From: Beroe forskalii
Lineage: Eukaryota > Ctenophora > Nuda > Beroida > Beroidae
DNA: 64,000 bases
Direction: 5' to 3'
Assembly (NCBI GenBank): GCA_011033025.1
Contig: WFMF01000083.1
Location: forward strand, 310,001 to 374,000
The number at the start of each line of letters is the position of its first letter. Positions within the stretch are counted from its first letter, which is position 1. A program made the position numbers and the translations under genes. Under the pieces are notes generated by a model that searched no databases, was not told the DNA's origin, and was given only the letters and a program-made list of their open reading frames with translations. This document shows positions 58,201 to 64,000 of this stretch, piece by piece.

Positions 58201-61200
58201 CGGGATGGAGGGAGCTCGTTGCTGCTGAAATCCATGCAGAGGAAGGGGAGGAGGAGCTGTCTGGTCAACTGGTCCTGCTCTGGTGTAGGGTTAAGCATGA
58301 GCCAAAGATTTCAGCACTCTTTTCAAACATAGATTCGATCGGCGCATACTTACCTGGCTTTTTCCTTCGTTAATTGCCACCATAACACTAAAATGACGCC
58401 TCAATTGGTCCAAAATCTGTAAAATATGTGAAAATTTGTAGCTCAGTAATATAAACATCGTGCTAAATCTATCGTAATTCACAAACCGGTTAGGCTCGGT
58501 GTGGATAGAACGTGCATTATGGTCTGAGACATCTCCCTTTCCATTTTCTGGGTATCCGATGAGTCGTGTCCATCTGCCACGTTGTAGGTCTTCATGAAAA
58601 CTGAGGAAACTTATTTTAAACCATTGCTGACAATTATCCAGGCATTACCTTCTCCAGAAAAATTCAAAATTAAAGTCTCACGACCATCTCTTCGCACGCT
58701 TCTTGTACTTGATTGATTCCGTCACTAAAATAACTGGACGACTCAATACCTGGCTCCACGTTGACAGTGGTAGTGGGGGTGGGAGGGAGGGACTCCATGA
58801 TACTGCTCAGATTATCTGGCTCACTGCCAGCTGTAGTTGGACGGCTGCCAATACCCGGTAGGACAGAGTACTCCCTCAGATCACGCTCTTGTAACCGTCT
58901 GAAAGAAAGGGTAGAGTGTTAGAGGATGTTACAGAACTAGTAAAAATGTTGGGAGAAAAGGAGGGAGCATATTATTATCGCAAAATTAGAGCTGTTGAAT
59001 CTCAAGAAAGTCGTGAATTGCTCAATACTTCAATAGATGTCGTGAACCTCTTTTGAAATCCACGCATGAGACTCAATTAATTTTGCCTCAAGATTTCCAA
59101 ATTGAACTAACAATACCTGTACAAGTTCTTGAGCTCTGGAGTGGTTTCCACGTTGTTACCCTGAAGGAGCTCGTGTTGCATCTTAACCACTTCCAACAGG
59201 TCCAACTTCGTTTGGTTGTGCGACTTCAGCCAGTGCCCCTGTGAGAATTAAGAGGTGAATACTCTTAGGGTTATTGCTAGGTACCCACATTGTATCGGCA
59301 GACTTAAACATATTTCTTTTTGAATTAAATGACCAGACTTTGAATTAAATGATCGTCAGAAATCGAAATTCGTGACGAACCAAGAACGGATTTAAGATTA
59401 ACTGGGGACATATTATGTCCCCAGTTAATCTACATCTTCCAACCTGTTCCTCGACGACTTTCTCTAGTGATGTCATGTCCATCTTAGCTCCAGCGAGCTG
59501 CAGCTCTAGGGAGTGGATGGTGGTGAGCATGTTGAGGATCTCCTTGTGGTCCTCGTCAAGGATCTTATCTTCTATGTCCTGCAGTGGATAAGGAACGTAG
59601 ATAAGGATTAAAGAATAAGGAATTTAGACATGGGATATAGATAAGGAACCAAATTAGAATTGATGTACACGTCAAGTAAATCCTTTAAAAGGTATAATCC
59701 TATAATCCTCAGTTTGATAAATAAGATGGAATTCAATGAGTATAAGACCATAAAATCAGCCCATATCCCTACCTCTTCGAGGGTCCTGTACTTGTCTGCT
59801 AGTCGTGTCCAGGTAACCAGCAGATTCTCCTGGTTCGTGTCTCCCTTCCTCTTACGAGCTGACATCTGTCTCAGGGCTGTCTGGATCTCTATCTCCTGAT
59901 AGGGAGAGATTGTCTTTTAAATGAGATCTACAAAGCTACAACTAGATGTCCGATTTGTCCTGCGAGGCATCAAGCTAGCCCCTCAGGTTCAGGGAATCAA
60001 AGAGATCAGATTCGGTATATCTCCAGAGGGTGGAATCATGTGTAATAGGGATGTTCTGATTTGGTCTTGTGTGAGGATGGCAAGCCCTTCATTGCGATGG
60101 TTGCGTTTAACTCTTCTTTCCTCCCAATATGCGACGTAAATTATATCATGCTATCATGGACGGTATGATATCCCCAGACTTCCTGAAGAGGAATTAGACA
60201 GTGCCATATCACCAGAGCAGCAGTTCATTCATTGGAAATGATATGAAGTTTGTATACACTTTCACTGGAAATATGAACCGCGCTTACACTAGCCTTAATA
60301 CCTGTACACTTATCTCATACTTATAGATCACTAATCACATCGGTTGCTAATAACTATCTGTTATGTATGTATATATCAGAGCAGTAGTCGGTACATACGT
60401 CATAATGAGCTAATTAGCCTTTGTAAAGGAGTATTTCACCCTGGAAATGATGTGGTAAGGGCTCAGGTCGGTAGTAAACAGGTAAATAGAGCTTGAGAGA
60501 GGAAGGGAATATATAATATACAAGCATTGCTGCCTAGCAGCATGTGTATAGAGTGTGATTTATGTGAATCTCACTTGGGAAAAGAATAATTAGCGTTCAC
60601 TCTATCACGATTACACGATTCTCAAGGTATAAATTTTTTCACTTTATACAAAATTTGTAACGGTGAATTAACTAATTAATGTAGCATCCAAGCATCCAAT
60701 GTGTCGTAGGTGGAGAATTTGCCCATGTTGTTATCAACGGCTTATAATGAGTTTACCCACAGGTCCATTTGACATTGACCAGTGCACGAGTTGACTGTAA
60801 ACTCGAGCACGCTGATTAGTCAATGTCATGACAATTTGAGGATGAGTAAAGTCAATGTCATGACGATGATTTCGCAATCATACGGGTATTCTTATACACC
60901 AGTCATCACTGACATTAGGGAGCTTTAGGGTGGCAGTATCGAATTTACGAATGTCTCACTTGGCAGTGTAAACTTGACACAGTTGGAATTTGACACTTGA
61001 GAGTGAGGATTGAGTCAAGGTATTATTAGGTGACATGAGTCACTTCATGTGTATATTACATGATAACACAGAGAGTGAGAGGGTTGTCAAGGGAACGGTA
61101 AACTGGTTGAGGAGTTGGTGGTAGGAGGGAAATATACTATCAATATACACTTAAATACACTCCTTATATAGGTACACGGTGAGTGAATGTGAACTTTGAG

Positions 61201-63537
61201 AATCACGTGGTTTGACAGGCAAAATAATGCTTTAAGGGTATTTTCCGTCACATTATTTTCACTTATATTGTGTTACATATTATGATATTAAATAGGAGCT
61301 TTCTGCATATAAAATAAGACGCATTTAAAATTTTAAAACATAATTATGTCGATTCTAAAATTGAAATCATCATAAATTTCTGCAGTACTTGGTTTTATTC
61401 CTTTGCATAACTAGAATTTGATTATCATTGAAACAAAATCTCTTCGAAGAATCAATAAATTGTGCTTAATTTTGCTCTTCTTTTGTGAATAAAGCCGCGT
61501 GAATTTAATTTGCAACAAAGCTATAAACAATAATTAATAATAAAAGTCGTCTTGAGCCTTTTATATGACATTGTGATGGAGATTAAATGACGATTTTATA
61601 GCTCCCAAGTCCCAAGGGAATAAAACTGATCAAAGCGGCAAGTTACTACTGCAGTAATAAATTAATAGGATTCTTACAGTAATCTTGGGAATTCTGGGAT
61701 CTAGACATACTTTACACCTTTACAATGATATTTTAAAACTCTTTTTGCAGCTTGTGTACGATCTGAATGAAATAACTTTCCGACTGCACTTATAGTGTGA
61801 ACTTTTGCAGTGTGACCCGATGTTGGAGTGAACATTTATCACAATGAACTTGGGTAATAAGCTCAGTTCATCTCTCCTACAGGAAGACTGCCATTTTGTT
61901 TACAGCTTGTTTGTTTGTGCTAGGACTCTACTAGAAGATATGTCTAGATATCATCTAGATATCCAATAGTAAAGCCACTAGATATCTAGATATTATCTTG
62001 ATATCTAGTACTCATATCTAGATATTATCTCTTCAACTCCTTGACAACAGCTCACATATCCTATTCATATCTAGATATTATCTCTCCAACTCCTTGACAA
62101 CAGCTCACATATCCTCAGGTTCGTGACTGCTATGAAGAAAATGAGGCAAATGACGGAGGAGTAATTTGGCGGGAAGGGAGGATTCTATTCGGCAATATCA
62201 GACAATATACAGTGATATGTAGAGAGGAGGGCACCTCTTTAGTCAGGACCTCTCTCGAATGGGAGATATGAGGGGAGGGTAATTGGTAGTTTATAAAGGA
62301 GTAACGTGCCCGGGGATTGATGACTCACAAACTCACGGAGATATATCGTAATGATGATGCTGTGTGTTTAGAGCACTCACAGAAAGTGAAGATTGAAATT
62401 AGCATGGAATGTTTAAGAGGGGTCAATAACTTTGAAACATTGAAACTTTCAAAAATGAAACACAAAATGTACTTTCAAATTTTAAAACCTTCTTCTCGAT
62501 GTCCACTTCTGGCTGGGGGTTGTCAGGGTCTATGGGAGGCAGGACGCTGTACAGGGACTTACTCTCCATGTGGTGGTGCAGCTAGGGTCTGTAGGTGACC
62601 CGTTTTGTACCTGGCGGTTTCAGTAGCTATTTAGTGACAAATATGTATTTGATCTCATTGGGTACATAAAACAAATACTCAAATATCAATGGGTCAAATA
62701 AATCATATCCATATTTAAGCCCAGGAGGGTTTCAAATCAAATAATGAGAAACATACCCGCTCATCTTGAGAGAGCCGTCTACCCGGGACATGCGGGTTTT
62801 CAGCTTCAGCTGCTTGTTGTACACCCGCATCAGGTCGTTACGCTTGCTTTCGAAGATCTCACGGTCCTTGATGGGGATCACGCCTGGAGATGATGTGTGA
62901 GGTGAATCCCTTTTATCAATCGAAGTTTGGTACAGAAACAAAGATCAATGAAGGACAAGAAACTCAGAGACATTTGAGACACTCATTTGCGGAATCAGAG
63001 TTAGTAGTTAGTACACAGAATATCTGGATTTCTCACCTGAACATGACTCAAGGGACTGCAGGTCAGCGTTCTTGTTTGCCTCCTTTAACCGGGCAATCTC
63101 CTTGTGTAACTCCTCCACAATAATAGGGTACTTGGCAATGTGATGAGATACCGTGTGCAGATTAGGCCGAATCTAAGGAGAGGGGATGTTACGAGTTTCT
63201 GAAAATTGGTACAATCACAATGCTTAGGTACCTATCGCTTAGTACTCACTTTAGCTTTGAGGTAAAACAGGTCATATTGTTGGCATCCAAACTAAATTTC
63301 CAAGAACACCGGCCTAAGAAATAAGGATTCCCAAAAAAAACCCCCAAGCCCTGACCTTTGTTTTGATTCTCTTGGCCCTATCAGCGTACTGCAACGTGTT
63401 CCTGCTTTCATCAAACAGGTAGTTATCAGGGGACACATGGGCTATCATTACAGTCTTACAGTTCCCACCCAGTGAGTCCTTGAGGAGTCGAGTTAGCTTG
63501 CTGTCTCGGTAGTTCACATACGACGTCGTGTTGTTAC
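52234..63537 (-). CDS. Kinesin-8-like motor protein (KIF18/KIF19-like), 5' end outside window
   Basis: ATP-driven microtubule motor; this family walks to plus ends and limits microtubule or cilium length. Minus-strand exons: 63356-63537, 63037-63172, 62757-62883, 62489-62588, 59773-59895, 59444-59578, 59117-59238, 58750-58898, 58487-58600, 57773-58279, 56637-56777, 55554-55682, 54569-54682, 54190-54306, 52234-52388. The first encodes the end of the motor domain: [46 protein letters not shown]. Next come the neck and coiled coil ([20 protein letters not shown]), a helical stalk ([18 protein letters not shown]) and a Ser/Pro/Lys-rich tail. About 780 codons are visible, which with the missing motor fits a KIF19-sized protein. 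Phases agree except as noted: exon 62489-62588 contains an in-frame TAG as its third codon, and exon 57773-58279 has two compensating shifts in a minisatellite. The ATP-binding P-loop exons lie beyond 64,000. Confidence 0.82.
53220..53950. mobile_element. Palindromic element of four related units (two forward, two inverted)
   Basis: The core CGTCAAAAAATTGG occurs near 53,347 and 53,518, and its inverse (CTAATTTTTTGACGG or CTATTTTTTGACAG) near 53,630 and 53,800. Each is followed or preceded by a segment related to GTGCTAACTTTCGAGATATA and TTTTGGTACA. The whole makes a roughly 730-bp palindrome of about 175-bp units inside the last kinesin intron. Non-coding. Confidence 0.7.
54190..54682 (-). 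other. Duplicated pair of kinesin tail exons
   Basis: Two homologous phase 1-1 exons: 54569-54682 encodes [19 protein letters not shown] and 54190-54306 encodes [18 protein letters not shown]. Both end at CGAG|GTCC, weak donors at matching positions. If those donors are ignored, each frame runs to its own stop (54507-54509 and 54107-54109), so they could instead be alternative last exons. Transcripts are needed to choose. Confidence 0.65.
56483..56670 (-). repeat. Duplicated 5' splice site of a kinesin tail exon (about 154 bp apart)
   Basis: On the minus strand GCTGCCCCAGACAAACAGGC with TACTCGAG|GTGAG ends the exon at 56637, and a near-copy GCTGCCCCGGACAAACAGGC with TACCCGAG|GTGAG ends at 56483. 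Both encode AAPDKQATR. The extra 154 bp is not a multiple of three, so use of the second donor changes the frame. C-rich runs (CCTCTCACCTCC) between them are repeated as well. Confidence 0.88.
58035..58170 (-). repeat. 21-bp coding minisatellite in kinesin tail
   Basis: About six copies of ACCAAGTCTGAAACGGACGCC-like units encode SLKRTPP or SLERTPP heptads. Two units have lengths other than 21 (near 58,073-58,077 and 58,108-58,125). Between them the exon frame contains TGA and TAG, but the frame is restored after the second. Ser/Thr-Pro sites suggest a phosphorylated tail (inference). Confidence 0.8.
59395..59431. repeat. 37-bp perfect hairpin in a kinesin intron
   Basis: AGATTAACTGGGGACATA, one T, then TATGTCCCCAGTTAATCT: 18-bp perfect arms. 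Same architecture (18+1+18) as the hairpin core near 39.9 kb, but unrelated sequence. Confidence 0.9.
60750..60835. mobile_element. CCAAT foldback element, copy E
   Basis: GTTTACCCACAGGTCC, ATTTGACATTGACCAGTGCACG and the inverse CGAGCACGCTGATTAGTCAATG around ACGAGTTGACTGTAAACTCG. It shares the ACCCACAGGTCC end with the inverse GGACCTGTGGGT of copy A. Confidence 0.65.
62013..62116. repeat. 53-bp tandem duplication
   Basis: Copies at 62013-62065 and 62066-62116 both start CATATCTAGATATTATCTC and contain CAACTCCTTGACAACAGCTC. Nearly identical, non-coding. Confidence 0.93.
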
Positions 63538-63880
63538 CTGAACACAAGGAAATGTTTCTTAGAAACATCTAAAAGAGGTAGGTGAAACATGCAACCTCTA
63601 GAACTTCTAGACTACAGTTGGCATACTGGGTGGTGTTTTTACCTGGACGCAAGGAAATGCATTTTAGAAACATTTTAAAAAGATACAGCCTCATAACTTC
63701 TAGCGTTGGCATTCGAGGTGAAATAAAAGTTCTAGAGGTTGTATGTTTTTAAATGTTTCTAAGGAATTTTCTTGAGAACATTTAACAACATACAGCCTCT
63801 ATAGAACTTGTAGAGTTGGCATACAGAGTGGTGTTTTTACATGAACACAAGGATATGTTACTTACTACTTAGAAACTAGG
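63511..63880 (-). repeat. Repeated 3' splice site of the kinesin motor exon (about 90-110 bp units)
   Basis: The real acceptor (minus: TTGTGTTCAG|GTAACAACACGACG) is at 63537/63538. A second unit has TTGCGTCCAG|GTAAAAACACCACC at 63642/63643, and a third near 63,840 has GTTCAT|GTAAAAACACCACT with the AG lost. Shared flanks include TAGAAACAT, CAGCCTC and AACTTCTAG. The upstream units look like diverged copies of the exon edge. Confidence 0.8.
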
Positions 63881-64000
63881 AACGCTCACATTTGAGCATA
63901 CAAACTTCTAGAACTTTCAGGAACATAGAGTCTCAAAAAGCACTGGAAGTCCATAGGCACGAGACGTAAAACATCAGCTGTTATAGTAATTAGTATAGTG

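Larger units (their letters stand above)
59900..62488. other. Large kinesin intron, no exon seen
   Basis: About 2.6 kb between kinesin exons. It holds CCAAT foldback copy E, a 53-bp tandem duplication and a TAGATATCTAGATAT palindromic patch near 61,975-62,010. No other coding signal supported. Confidence 0.5.

Overview
This is a window of an animal (metazoan) nuclear genome. The genes are split by many GT-AG introns of roughly 100-2,600 bp, with AT-rich intergenic DNA, decayed LINEs, MITE-like foldback repeats and minisatellites. I cannot name the phylum; the receptor is very divergent, and the overall picture suggests an invertebrate. Coding exons were joined by eye from splice sites, reading-frame phase and paralogue comparison. 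No transcript evidence was available.

Layout. (1) 1-2,240 has no gene, but holds a 21-bp minisatellite. (2) 2,243-2,878 (+) is an intronless p24/TMED cargo receptor of the gamma type. (3) 3,500-6,976 and 9,538-13,684 (+) are two tandem protein disulfide isomerase (PDIA1/P4HB-like) genes with matching exon layouts. Both have two CGHC active sites and end in RDEL or KDEL. (4) 13.7-40.8 kb is a gene-poor repeat landscape. It contains a rotted APE-type LINE on the minus strand (about 28.6-32.2 kb), long hairpins, a 15-bp minisatellite beside a 143-bp tandem repeat, hAT-like MITEs and a dispersed family of short modules around TGACGTCA. (5) 40,897-45,749 (+) is a nine-exon rhodopsin-like GPCR with a large third intracellular loop. 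(6) 47,281-50,225 (-) is a seven-exon type II membrane sulfotransferase of the carbohydrate 6-O-sulfotransferase type. (7) 52,234 to beyond the right edge (-) is a kinesin-8-like (KIF18/KIF19-like) motor gene. Only the last part of the motor domain, the neck and coiled-coil region and the tail lie in the window.

How the genes fit together. The TMED receptor and the two PDIs act in the early secretory pathway, and the sulfotransferase acts in the Golgi, so several products share that route. I see no operon-like arrangement.

The most interesting recurrent pattern is tandem micro-duplication across splice sites. Seven exon boundaries in four genes carry extra near-copies of their own donor or acceptor next to the real one, in units of about 26 to 155 bp. 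Several of the extra copies would shift the frame or add a stop. One duplication lies at the edge of an intron that the neighbouring PDI paralogue lacks, which suggests intron birth by local duplication. Five of five visible start codons also lie 2-14 nt after an acceptor-like AG, consistent with 5'-UTR introns or spliced-leader trans-splicing. Exon 1 of the two PDI genes is about 96% identical, while their other exons are far more diverged. Small frame conflicts (PDI-2 exon 3, GPCR exon 2/3, kinesin tail, kinesin exon 4) may be real or may be assembly indels.
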